A stretch of 64,000 bases of DNA, taken from NCBI GenBank assembly GCA_905216155.1, contig CAJMSU010000001.1:1-64000 (forward strand), given 5' to 3'. Position numbers and translations under genes: made by a program. The stretch's first letter is position 1, and every line of letters begins with the position of its first letter. Of this stretch, positions 27,083 through 35,629 are shown in pieces. The notes beneath the pieces are model-generated. The model ran no database searches. It was not told the DNA's origin and saw only the letters and a list, made by a program, of their open reading frames with translations. Origin of the DNA: an uncultured bacterium. Lineage in GTDB: Bacteria; Bacillota_I; Bacilli_A; RF39; UBA660.

Positions 27083-28828
27083 TTAATTCCTTTCTTTCTC
27101 TATTTTTGTAAAAAATGGGATTCCTAATAATAAAGGGAGACATGCATAAGCACTATATATATATCTAAATTCTGCATAAACAGGTGAAGCAATCATCATC
27201 GTTAACCAAATTCCTATAATTGGAATATAAGCATACAGCATTCTTATATTTCTTTTGATTGTAACATATGTTGATAGTGCTATTATCCAAAATATAAATC
27301 CTATACAGTACATGTATCCTAAGAGTGGGATTCTATAACTTGTTATTTTTGTTATAATGTTTCTTATGTTTTTTGGAACTATAGAGCTTGTTTTTATTCC
27401 TAGTTCATTTTTATCAATCTGTGCAGTAGTAATCCAATATTCTACACCTGGATACCAATATCCCAATGTGCTTGTTAAATATGATTCTGTTGCTACAATA
27501 GGATGCTCATAACATAGATTTAACCATAATTTTAAATATTCATGTTTATTTTTTTCAAAAGCAGTAGCATTATAATTCTTGTTAAATTTTATTGGATCAA
27601 CTATCTCTGGTGTATATACTTCTTTTAATACCTTCATCGGGATAACCTCATTAATAAGTTTTTGTTCTTTATTAGTGAATTTTACCCCTTTATGTGTCAT
27701 TCTTCCAATTTGTTGCATAGGGATTGCAATATATTCAGATGATTGAGACTTTTTTATGTTTAACATACTATATATTGGACCTTTTACACAAAAATATGTT
27801 CCAAAAACAATTAATAACATAATACTAATTGTTTTTATATTTCTTCTAAATAAAACCAATGTCACAGCTGATAATATCATATACATATATATTCCATTAT
27901 TTCTAGAAAATACAGTTAACAATGATACTATAATAAATAAATATGAATTTTTTATTGTTATGCTATTTTTTTCTACTAATTTTATACATTCTATAGTTAG
28001 TAAGATGATACTGCAACTAAATAATATATCCTTCCACATAGTTATGCTGTAAAAACCGTGAATTGGAAAAATAGCATAGTAAATTAGTGCACCAATAATA
28101 ACCAGTTTTGGGGCATTTCTTGCTTTTAGAAAACTTATTGAATATGCAAACGTTAGTGACATTATTGCTATTTGTACTAAAGATATTAGTGCAACAGAAA
28201 AATTAATGTCATTAAATAAAAATTGACCTATTTTAAATGGTAACATCATATATATTATGTGAAGAACTGTATGATGATCTGTTATAGGCTTAAATCCTAA
28301 TATCATATTAATTTCACTAATTGAATCGCCAGTTAGAATACCTGGATAATAAACTATAAAATAAGGTATATAACAAATAAATATTATTATAAATGACCAA
28401 AGAAAAATATTATACTTCTTATTTGTATGAGATTTTGCTTTATTATTATAATTTATCAATTTTGGCATTATAATATTTAACACCAAATAAATTATTGTTC
28501 CATTGCCAAAAATATATAGTATGCTCTTTAACTTAATTAATTCAGATAAAAAGCTTACATCTTTACTGTATCTATAAGCATATAAAGTGTTGCCAATCAA
28601 AAATATTATTGACAATATAAGCGATATCAAAATTAATTCTTTCTTATATTTTTTATTTATATCAACTTTATAAGCAACATAATATATAAAAATAAATATT
28701 AATATAGAAAAAAAATTGTATGATAAAATAACTCCCTGTGATACTAATGCAGCATAACATATAAGACTTATAAAAAAGGAACAAATCATTTTGTTTTTTA
28801 TTATTTTTTTTAATTTATCTATTATCAT
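27083..28828 (-). CDS. Polytopic membrane protein (DUF6020-like)
   Basis: 581 residues and about 12 membrane helices. The recognisable loop is YYPGILTGDSISEINMILG followed by DHHTVLHIIYMM, with FSRNNGIYMYMILSAV and SSEYIAIPMQQIGRMTHKG further on and a C-terminal PVYAEFRYIYSAYACLPLLL. These mark the DUF6020 family, which resembles GT-C glycosyltransferases. A relative with the same motifs is at 45891-47465. The gene overlaps the upstream GT4 gene by 14 bp. It probably transfers or assembles a sugar of the surface polymer. Confidence 0.8.
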   Translation of the reverse strand: MIIDKLKKIIKNKMICSFFISLICYAALVSQGVILSYNFFSILIFIFIYYVAYKVDINKKYKKELILISLILSIIFLIGNTLYAYRYSKDVSFLSELIKLKSILYIFGNGTIIYLVLNIIMPKLINYNNKAKSHTNKKYNIFLWSFIIIFICYIPYFIVYYPGILTGDSISEINMILGFKPITDHHTVLHIIYMMLPFKIGQFLFNDINFSVALISLVQIAIMSLTFAYSISFLKARNAPKLVIIGALIYYAIFPIHGFYSITMWKDILFSCSIILLTIECIKLVEKNSITIKNSYLFIIVSLLTVFSRNNGIYMYMILSAVTLVLFRRNIKTISIMLLIVFGTYFCVKGPIYSMLNIKKSQSSEYIAIPMQQIGRMTHKGVKFTNKEQKLINEVIPMKVLKEVYTPEIVDPIKFNKNYNATAFEKNKHEYLKLWLNLCYEHPIVATESYLTSTLGYWYPGVEYWITTAQIDKNELGIKTSSIVPKNIRNIITKITSYRIPLLGYMYCIGFIFWIIALSTYVTIKRNIRMLYAYIPIIGIWLTMMIASPVYAEFRYIYSAYACLPLLLGIPFFTKIEKERN

Positions 28829-29855
28829 TTTCTTCTCCTTTTAAACAACTGTCAAAAAATCTTTTGAAGTCTTTGGCTTTTTTATCCCATGTCCAATCTT
28901 TTATTCTTTTTAAATTTTCTTGTGATAACTCTTTTAATTCACTTTTGTTATTTATTAATTTAATTATCATTTCTTTTAAATCTTTTTTACTTCGATTTTT
29001 TAGAATATATTTTTTTTGTTTCTTTCCAAGCGCCTCTTTTACAATACCTACATCTGTTGAAATTATTGGAACACCACATGCCATTGATTCTAATACTGGA
29101 TTTGGAGTACCTTCATTTTCTGAACAACAAACATAAATATCAATATTACTATAGTAATTAACCATATTGTCAAGTGGTATTCTTTTTATTTGCGAATCTG
29201 CATAACTAGCCTCAATATTGTATTCTTCTTTTATTAACTCCTTTATTACTGGATCTATTATAGTTTTTAACCCTTTTATGTCTTTCTTTCCATTTGACCA
29301 TTTACTATTTCCTACCCAACCTATTTTTATAGTCCTATTATCAATATTTTCAAATCTCTCAAGATTTATTGGATAGAATTTATCTAAATCTGTGCCGTCT
29401 GTTATAACACAGTTTGGTTTATTTTTTATGTCTAACTTGTTATATATGTCAAATAATTTAATAGATGATACATAATAATTTTTGACTTTTCCAAAAATAT
29501 ATTTGCTTATTTCTTTATCTTTATTTATATATAGATGATCATATACAGCCGTAGTTATTTTATTATAATTCAAATATTCCTGTTCAAACTTTTCCTTTGT
29601 AGTGCCCATATTTTCGATATACCACGAAAAAAAGTTGTTTCTCATATCGTTTATATGTCCACGCCAAAAGAAGTGTATTAAATCATACTCTTTTACTAAA
29701 ATTAATAATTTCACTAAATTGTAATCTAAATATGACACTGGAATTATATCAAAATCATAATATTTTGATAAATGTTGTTTTACATTTTTAGCAATATTGG
29801 CAAAAGCCCAATTATCTGAGTCAACAATTAAAGCTATTTTTTTTCTTACTCTCAT
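28815..29855 (-). CDS. GT4-like glycosyltransferase
   Basis: 346 residues, GT-B fold. N-terminal domain begins KKIALIVDSDNWAFANIAKNV and contains YDLIHFFWRGHINDM. The C-terminal domain shows IKIGWVGNSKWSNGKKDIKG and the family motif VCCSENEGTPNPVLESMACGVPIISTDVG with the nucleotide-sugar-contacting E-x7-E pattern. It transfers a sugar from an activated donor on the cytoplasmic side. It is part of the minus-strand glycopolymer operon. Confidence 0.88.
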   Translation of the reverse strand: MRVRKKIALIVDSDNWAFANIAKNVKQHLSKYYDFDIIPVSYLDYNLVKLLILVKEYDLIHFFWRGHINDMRNNFFSWYIENMGTTKEKFEQEYLNYNKITTAVYDHLYINKDKEISKYIFGKVKNYYVSSIKLFDIYNKLDIKNKPNCVITDGTDLDKFYPINLERFENIDNRTIKIGWVGNSKWSNGKKDIKGLKTIIDPVIKELIKEEYNIEASYADSQIKRIPLDNMVNYYSNIDIYVCCSENEGTPNPVLESMACGVPIISTDVGIVKEALGKKQKKYILKNRSKKDLKEMIIKLINNKSELKELSQENLKRIKDWTWDKKAKDFKRFFDSCLKGEENDNR

Positions 29856-29858
29856 ATT

Positions 29859-30032
29859 TTACCACCATTTTAACTTTCTAATCATTAATAAACATTTATA
29901 CAATTTTGAGGTTTTTATACTATATAACTCATCTTCTAATACTTTTTTTTCATTTTTTATGATATCAATATTCTTTATCATATATTTATTTTCTAATTCT
30001 AATTCTTTAATTATTATTTGTTCCTTATTCAT
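29859..30032 (-). CDS. Small coiled-coil protein resembling a detached glycosyltransferase tail
   Basis: About 57 residues, mostly a heptad-rich coiled coil (ELELENKYMIKNIDIIKNEKKVLEDELY), ending with SIKTSKLYKCLLMIRKLKWW. That ending resembles the C-terminal tail of the TagF-like protein in this locus (YNSKSWKILEKIRRMIR). Such an S-x-W/Y-K-x-L-x-x-x-R tail commonly ends glycosyltransferases. It starts one base after the stop of the preceding chimera, with GGAG as ribosome site. It may help attach the enzymes to each other or to the membrane. It could also be a remnant of a longer gene. Confidence 0.6.
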   Translation of the reverse strand: MNKEQIIIKELELENKYMIKNIDIIKNEKKVLEDELYSIKTSKLYKCLLMIRKLKWW

Positions 30033-30033
30033 T

Positions 30034-32043
30034 CTATTTTTCTCCATAGTATATAATTGGTGGTGTTAATCTAAAAAATTCATTATTTTGTCTAGCGCTT
30101 TTTATAAATTTAGCAAATTTTTTTTCTTTGAATGCTTTATTTCTTTTATTAATATAATCTTTGTGATTTTCTTTTAATGAATTAATTCTTTTAATGTAGT
30201 ATTTGTTTTCAAAAATATTATTAATTATTTCTGATATATTACTATAAATATATTCTATGTAATTATCTATTTCTTTTTCTTCTATATCATATAGCTGGTT
30301 AATAATATATTCCTCTATTCTCCATGAATAAGTATAATATAATAATTCATCCATATCAACTTTTATTAATCCTTTTTCGTTTTTAAATCTATTATCTAAT
30401 AGTTTTATAATATCTATCATACTATTTCCTGGCTTTGTTCTCATTATTGAATTATTTCTAATATAATACTCATAATATGGCATATTAATATATTTTATTG
30501 TTTCTGCCTTTAGCATTATTATTGGATTTGCACTTAAATCTTCAAATTTGTCCTCTGCATATGTTATTTTTGGATTACTAAATAATTCCTTTTTTATAAT
30601 TTTATTGCAGGTTGATGGCATTATAGTGGTAAATAATAGTCCTTCATATCTATTTTTCTCTCTAAATGCCCAGTCTAACGCAGCTGTTTCATAGTTTGTT
30701 TCATTAGTAACTGTCATCCAATCATACATTATTACATCAATATTTTGTTTTAAATATTTTTCTGCTTTTTTGAAAAAATTAACATTTATTGTATCATCAG
30801 AATCTATGGAAGCAATATATTTTCCCCTGGATTCTTTTAACCCTACGTTTCTTACATTACCTAATCCATGATTTTTTTGCTTTATATACCTAACTAAATT
30901 AGGATGTTTTTTTACATAATCATTGATAATATTATCACTATTGTCTGTTGAACCATCATTAATTACTAATATTTCCATGTTATTAATAGAGGCTTTTATA
31001 ATTGAATCAAGTGACTTTGCTAAATATTTTTCTGTATTATAGACTGGTACAATAACCGTTAATAATAATTCATCGTTCGCTATTAAATCTGTATCTATCT
31101 CTCCATCTATAAATTTTTCTGCTCTTTCAATTACTTCCTTGGAATATAATTGTCGATTCTTTTTGTATTCTTTTATAATTTTATCTTTGTATTTTATACA
31201 TTCATTAATCTTTTCTGCTATTTCATTTATATCATCATCACTTTTTACAACTAATTTATCCTTTAGATATTTATTGTTATCTAAAATATCACAATTTCCT
31301 AATATACATGGAATGTTTTTATCCATACTTTCTAAAAATATTAATGGATTGTTATTAGCAAAGTTTATATATAAATTTACTATATTATTATCAATCGTAC
31401 TCTTAACACTAGTACTTTTTTTAAATGGTATCTTGAATAATTTTAAAAATTTTTTTGTTGTTTTACTCGTAATTTGCAACTTAGCATATAAATTTTGTGT
31501 TAATTTTATAGCACTTAATTCATTATAAAAACTACATTTTGGATCGTGTTCATTATTTAAAATACCTATAGTATTTGTAATAGTTGGTATGTCATTTTTC
31601 TTATCACATATTTTGCAATCCAATTTTATTAATTCAATAGATGTGTCTTTTTTATACAAAGCCTGATATAATCCATTATCCATTAATCCTAATTTTGATA
31701 TAACACCTTTTTCATATAATGAATAAATTTTTGTAAAAACACTATATAAAAAACTATCAGAAATACTAGCAATATCTTTTGTAAAAATAAATTTTATAAT
31801 GTGACTTTTATTCAAATTATTTATTATATGTTCGTACTCAACTTGATAATCAACAAATATTAATTGTTTAAAATTATTTTTGTTGATAAATGCAATTGTT
31901 TTTTCTTCATCTTCTAGTGTATTTTCCATTAATATTGTATTATGGAACGTATAGTTGAAGCCATCAAATAGTTCTTTGCTCATAGTTGGTACTATAACTA
32001 AATATTCTTTATTATAAATTATATCTAAATTTTTTTCTGTCAT
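30034..32043 (-). CDS. Chimeric glycosyltransferase: GT-B-like N-terminal half plus GT2 domain
   Basis: 669 residues. Residues 1-~325 look like a GT-B domain, ending with NNPLIFLESMDKNIPCILGNCDILDNN and AEKINECIKYKD, close to the C-terminal part of the neighbouring GT32 chimera. Residues ~326-560 are a GT2 domain: LTVIVPVYNTEKYLAKSLDS, ILVINDGSTDNSDNIIND, NHGLGNVRNVGLKESRGKYIASIDSDDTI (DSDD as the metal motif). The remainder is helical. Two sugar-transfer domains in one chain suggest stepwise addition of two residues. The RBS is AGGTGGAAAT. Confidence 0.85.
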   Translation of the reverse strand: MTEKNLDIIYNKEYLVIVPTMSKELFDGFNYTFHNTILMENTLEDEEKTIAFINKNNFKQLIFVDYQVEYEHIINNLNKSHIIKFIFTKDIASISDSFLYSVFTKIYSLYEKGVISKLGLMDNGLYQALYKKDTSIELIKLDCKICDKKNDIPTITNTIGILNNEHDPKCSFYNELSAIKLTQNLYAKLQITSKTTKKFLKLFKIPFKKSTSVKSTIDNNIVNLYINFANNNPLIFLESMDKNIPCILGNCDILDNNKYLKDKLVVKSDDDINEIAEKINECIKYKDKIIKEYKKNRQLYSKEVIERAEKFIDGEIDTDLIANDELLLTVIVPVYNTEKYLAKSLDSIIKASINNMEILVINDGSTDNSDNIINDYVKKHPNLVRYIKQKNHGLGNVRNVGLKESRGKYIASIDSDDTINVNFFKKAEKYLKQNIDVIMYDWMTVTNETNYETAALDWAFREKNRYEGLLFTTIMPSTCNKIIKKELFSNPKITYAEDKFEDLSANPIIMLKAETIKYINMPYYEYYIRNNSIMRTKPGNSMIDIIKLLDNRFKNEKGLIKVDMDELLYYTYSWRIEEYIINQLYDIEEKEIDNYIEYIYSNISEIINNIFENKYYIKRINSLKENHKDYINKRNKAFKEKKFAKFIKSARQNNEFFRLTPPIIYYGEK

Positions 32044-32051
32044 ATTTCCAC

Positions 32052-33863
32052 CTACATTTCAATAAATTCATTTACATCTTTTTTTGCTTGTTTTAAATTT
32101 TCTGTTCTAAAGTCACTATATAATTTTAAAATTTCTTCTTTTTTATCAATACATGTTCTTATTTTTTCTGCTATTTCAATAGCATTTGACTCGTTTTTAA
32201 CAACTATATATTTTTCTATTTTTTTATTTTTAAAATAATGGTGATTATTACCTGTTATACATGGTATATTCATTTCAAAACTCTCTAATGGTAGCATTGG
32301 TGAACATTCTGAAAAAGTTACATATAAATTGACGTTGTTTTTTGACATTCTTTTTATTAACTTTTCTCTTGGTAATGGTTTTTCTTCACCTACTAATTCT
32401 AATCCAATTATATTTGCAAATTCTTTAGCTGTATCATTTAATGGCACCATATCTAAAATGGCATTATCAATCATGCTTACAGCTACCATTTGTGTAAACA
32501 TATTTTTTCTCCAATCATCACACTTTGCTGCATATAATCCTATCCTGTACTTATTATCACTATTTTTTTTACTTGGAATTACGTTTGTTTCAACTTTATT
32601 TGTAATAAATTTAGCATTAAAGTTTTCACTAAGATAAAAATTTAATAGACTTTCTTTACAGCTTCCCATAACATCAATTAATCCCTTTTTGTGTAATTTG
32701 ATAATTTCTACATTTCTTTTCCAACCATATGTATCTAAAATTTGTGAATGACTTCCATGCCAATATGATTTTATTTTTATTTTTTTGTTATTTTGCTTTA
32801 TATATTTTACAAGTTTTTCATCTCCAATAGAAAATGAACTGAAAATAACTTGATCTATGTTTGAGTTTAGAATTGCATCACCTATTCTTTTTATATCTTC
32901 TTTCCTATATAACTCTCCACAATCTACAGTATTTTTGAACAATTCAAGTGTTGCATTTGTAACACCAATCCAAAACTTATTATGAAAAACAATATACTTT
33001 TCTCCTTTTTTATTAATTTTATTAATACTGTCTATTGTTTTATCTATTCTTTCAAGATATTGTGTTGTTATCGAATTATTAACTTCTTTTTTTCTTCTAT
33101 AGATAACTACAGGGAATAGTACTATTCTTCCAATCCTTCTAATAATGTCATTTATCTTCCTATATATTCTTAAAATTATAAATGTTTTTTTCTTACCCAA
33201 AAACCTAACCATTTTTAGTTCCAACTGATCTTTTTTTGGAATCCAACTAGCATCATAATAGTGAATCATACATGTGTTTTCTGTAAAAACATTATTAGTT
33301 CTATCATATGAGTATGGATAAAAATATTCTCTTGGATATATATCAATTCCGCCTTCTAGATGCTGAACTGTATTTATACCTTCCTTCCAAGACTTTTTCT
33401 TTAAAATTTCACTCAACAAAATTGGAATTGAAAAATCAGATACTTTTTGTACATCAAAGGTTTTCATTGATTGATATTTTTTTAAAAGTTCAATAGCTAA
33501 TTGTGAGTTTTTTTCTTTTTCATACCAAACTCCAACTGCAACATATCCAGTATCTTCTACTCCCAAAAATGTATTGCAATTTAATAATGGTGTAATATCT
33601 TTGATTATTTCCATATCAGTATCAAAATAAATACCACCATACTCTTTTAGTGCCTTAGCTCTCACATAGTCTGCAACAAAAGCCCATTTTTTATTTTCAT
33701 ATGCGCCTTTAATAAAAGGACATTCATTTAAATCAACATTTTCTTCAGACCATTTTATAATTTCATAGTCTGGTAAAAATTTTTTCCAACTTTCCAAACA
33801 CTTTTTTGCTAATTTAGGAAATTCTTTATCGCCAAACCAACAGTAATGTATATATTTTTTCAA
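32052..33863 (-). CDS. Chimeric glycosyltransferase: GT32 domain plus GT-B-like domain
   Basis: 603 residues. Residues 1-~235 are a GT32 (DXD sugar-binding) enzyme: KKYIHYCWFGDKEFPKLAKK, FVADYVRAKALKEYGGIYFDTDMEII (DTD catalytic motif) and HYYDASW. Residues ~285-603 look GT-B-like: FSECSPMLPLESFEMNIPCITGNNHHYF and EIAEKIRTCIDKKE. The start is a TTG at 33863, with GGAGGGATAAC in front. First gene of an operon that runs to about 24.8 kb, with its own promoter. Confidence 0.87.
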   Translation of the reverse strand: MKKYIHYCWFGDKEFPKLAKKCLESWKKFLPDYEIIKWSEENVDLNECPFIKGAYENKKWAFVADYVRAKALKEYGGIYFDTDMEIIKDITPLLNCNTFLGVEDTGYVAVGVWYEKEKNSQLAIELLKKYQSMKTFDVQKVSDFSIPILLSEILKKKSWKEGINTVQHLEGGIDIYPREYFYPYSYDRTNNVFTENTCMIHYYDASWIPKKDQLELKMVRFLGKKKTFIILRIYRKINDIIRRIGRIVLFPVVIYRRKKEVNNSITTQYLERIDKTIDSINKINKKGEKYIVFHNKFWIGVTNATLELFKNTVDCGELYRKEDIKRIGDAILNSNIDQVIFSSFSIGDEKLVKYIKQNNKKIKIKSYWHGSHSQILDTYGWKRNVEIIKLHKKGLIDVMGSCKESLLNFYLSENFNAKFITNKVETNVIPSKKNSDNKYRIGLYAAKCDDWRKNMFTQMVAVSMIDNAILDMVPLNDTAKEFANIIGLELVGEEKPLPREKLIKRMSKNNVNLYVTFSECSPMLPLESFEMNIPCITGNNHHYFKNKKIEKYIVVKNESNAIEIAEKIRTCIDKKEEILKLYSDFRTENLKQAKKDVNEFIEM

Positions 33864-33900
33864 GTTATCCCTCCTACTTTATTTCAAATAATCTATAATA

Positions 33901-33929
33901 ATTATAACAAATGAATGTTGATTTTACAA
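33901..33929 (-). promoter_or_regulatory. SigA-type promoter for the GT32-led operon
   Basis: Minus strand TTGTAA (33929-33924), a 17-bp spacer, and a perfect TATAAT (33906-33901), 37 bp upstream of the TTG start at 33863. Confidence 0.75.
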
Positions 33930-33956
33930 CATGCAGCTATGTTTTATTAACCAATT

Positions 33957-33979
33957 AAAAAGTACTCTCTTGAGTACTA
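33957..33979 (-). terminator. Terminator after the ABC exporter genes
   Basis: Perfect 7-bp stem AGTACTC/GAGTACT with a TCTT loop, T tract on the minus strand, overlapping the stop of the ATPase gene. It separates the exporter unit from the GT32-led operon. Confidence 0.85.
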
Positions 33980-34741
33980 TTTTTTCTTTTTCATTGGTAA
34001 TTCTTTACCCATTTGTTTTTTATAATATTCTCTACAGATTGTGTCTGGATCTCCAATCTTCATAATTTGACCATGCTCAAGCCAAATTACTTTAGTACAA
34101 AGTTCCATTATTGATTCTATTGAATGTGATACATATAATACAGTTGTTCCACCTTTAATCATTTCTAGCATTTTATTCTTACTTTTTTCTTGAAATTTAA
34201 TATCCCCTACTGATAATATTTCATCTACAATTAGTATTTCTGGATTAACTATCGTAGCAATTGAAAAAGCAAGCTTTGCTGTCATTCCGGATGAAAAATT
34301 TCTTATTGGAACATCTAAAAAGTCTTTTAGTTCTGAAAATTCTACTATTTCATCAAATTTACTATCTAAAAATTCTTTAGAGTATCCTAAAATAGAACCG
34401 TTTAGATAAATATTTTCTCTTGCTGTTAATTCAGCATCAAACCCTGCTCCTAATTCAATCATAGGAGATATAACACCATTTACTGTAACTTTTCCAGTTG
34501 TTGGTTTCATAACTCCACTTACTACTTTTAGCAATGTACTTTTTCCTGCACCATTACTACCTATTAATCCTATAACTTCACCCTTTTTTACATTAAATGT
34601 TACATTTTTTAGTGCCCAAAAATACTCTTTTTTCTGTTTTTTATGTTTAGGATTTAAAAAATTAATAAATGCTTGTTTTATTGAAAATTCTTTTTCAATT
34701 CCTAAATTAAATTTCATTGATACGTTGTCTAAAATTATCAT
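33977..34741 (-). CDS. ABC exporter ATPase for surface polysaccharide/teichoic acid (TagH/Wzt-like)
   Basis: 254 residues. Walker A GLIGSNGAGKSTLL, Q-loop region VNGVISPMIELGAGFDAELTARENIYLNG (typical of the Wzt/TagH group), signature FSSGMTAKLAFSIATI and Walker B LIVDEILSVGDI. It drives export of a complete lipid-linked polymer across the membrane. The short length shows no C-terminal polymer-recognition domain. It begins 8 bp after the permease gene with a TAGGAGGAAAT ribosome site. Confidence 0.95.
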   Translation of the reverse strand: MIILDNVSMKFNLGIEKEFSIKQAFINFLNPKHKKQKKEYFWALKNVTFNVKKGEVIGLIGSNGAGKSTLLKVVSGVMKPTTGKVTVNGVISPMIELGAGFDAELTARENIYLNGSILGYSKEFLDSKFDEIVEFSELKDFLDVPIRNFSSGMTAKLAFSIATIVNPEILIVDEILSVGDIKFQEKSKNKMLEMIKGGTTVLYVSHSIESIMELCTKVIWLEHGQIMKIGDPDTICREYYKKQMGKELPMKKKK

Positions 34742-34749
34742 ATTTCCTC

Positions 34750-35562
34750 CTAAATATAGTATATATATTTATCCTGATTTTTTTTAAATATATAAGAGCC
34801 TATCACCATTGTTCCAAAACCAATTAATGTTATTATTATCAGTGTAGTAAAAGATGGTCTTTGACCATATAATACTATACTTCTAACTGCCGTTATAAAT
34901 TGATATAGTGGATTAAATTGAAATACTGATTGTAGTTTTTCTGGTAATATTTCTATACTATAAAATACAGGGGTAAAATAATTCCATATTGTCAAAATAA
35001 TTCCATATATATAAAATACATCTCGCAAAAAAACTGACACACATGATAGCATCATGCCAATACCTATTGTAAACATAAACATACAGAAAAAGATATATGG
35101 AATAATTAAGTAATACCAATTAATACTTGCCGGATATGTTCCTACACCAAATTGAGTTAATATAATTAATCCTATCCATGGTATCAATGTTAATATAAAG
35201 TTAATTCCAATAAATAAACATTTTGCTATTGGAAAAATGTATTTAGGTATATACACTTTACTAATCAAAGCAAAATTGCTTACAACAGAAGTCATAGCAT
35301 TATTAGTTGCCTCACTAAAATAATTAAACATTATAATACCTGTCATTAAATATACTAAGTAATTTATTCCTTCAACCTTAAATCTAAACATTTGTGAAAA
35401 TACAATAGCCATTACTATCATCATTAATACTGGATATAATAGACTCCATACTACACCCAAAACTGAACGCTTATACTTTACTTTGAAATCTCTAGTTATT
35501 AATTGCATCATTAAAAACTTATATTTTTTAAAGTTTGCCCATATATTTTTTATTGCTGTCAT
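34750..35562 (-). CDS. ABC-2 exporter permease for surface polysaccharide/teichoic acid (TagG/Wzm-like)
   Basis: 270 residues, six membrane helices. The N-terminus LITRDFKVKYKRSVLGVVWSLLYPVLMMIVMAIVF is the family hallmark, and the C-terminal NPLYQFITAVRSIVLYG is equally typical. It forms the channel of the TagGH/Wzm-Wzt-type exporter with the downstream ATPase. Confidence 0.95.
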   Translation of the reverse strand: MTAIKNIWANFKKYKFLMMQLITRDFKVKYKRSVLGVVWSLLYPVLMMIVMAIVFSQMFRFKVEGINYLVYLMTGIIMFNYFSEATNNAMTSVVSNFALISKVYIPKYIFPIAKCLFIGINFILTLIPWIGLIILTQFGVGTYPASINWYYLIIPYIFFCMFMFTIGIGMMLSCVSVFLRDVFYIYGIILTIWNYFTPVFYSIEILPEKLQSVFQFNPLYQFITAVRSIVLYGQRPSFTTLIIITLIGFGTMVIGSYIFKKNQDKYIYYI

Positions 35563-35629
35563 TTTCGTCCTTCTTTCATTTTAATACTTTTTAATTATAA
35601 CAAAGTGTAAAATATTAGTCAATTAATCT

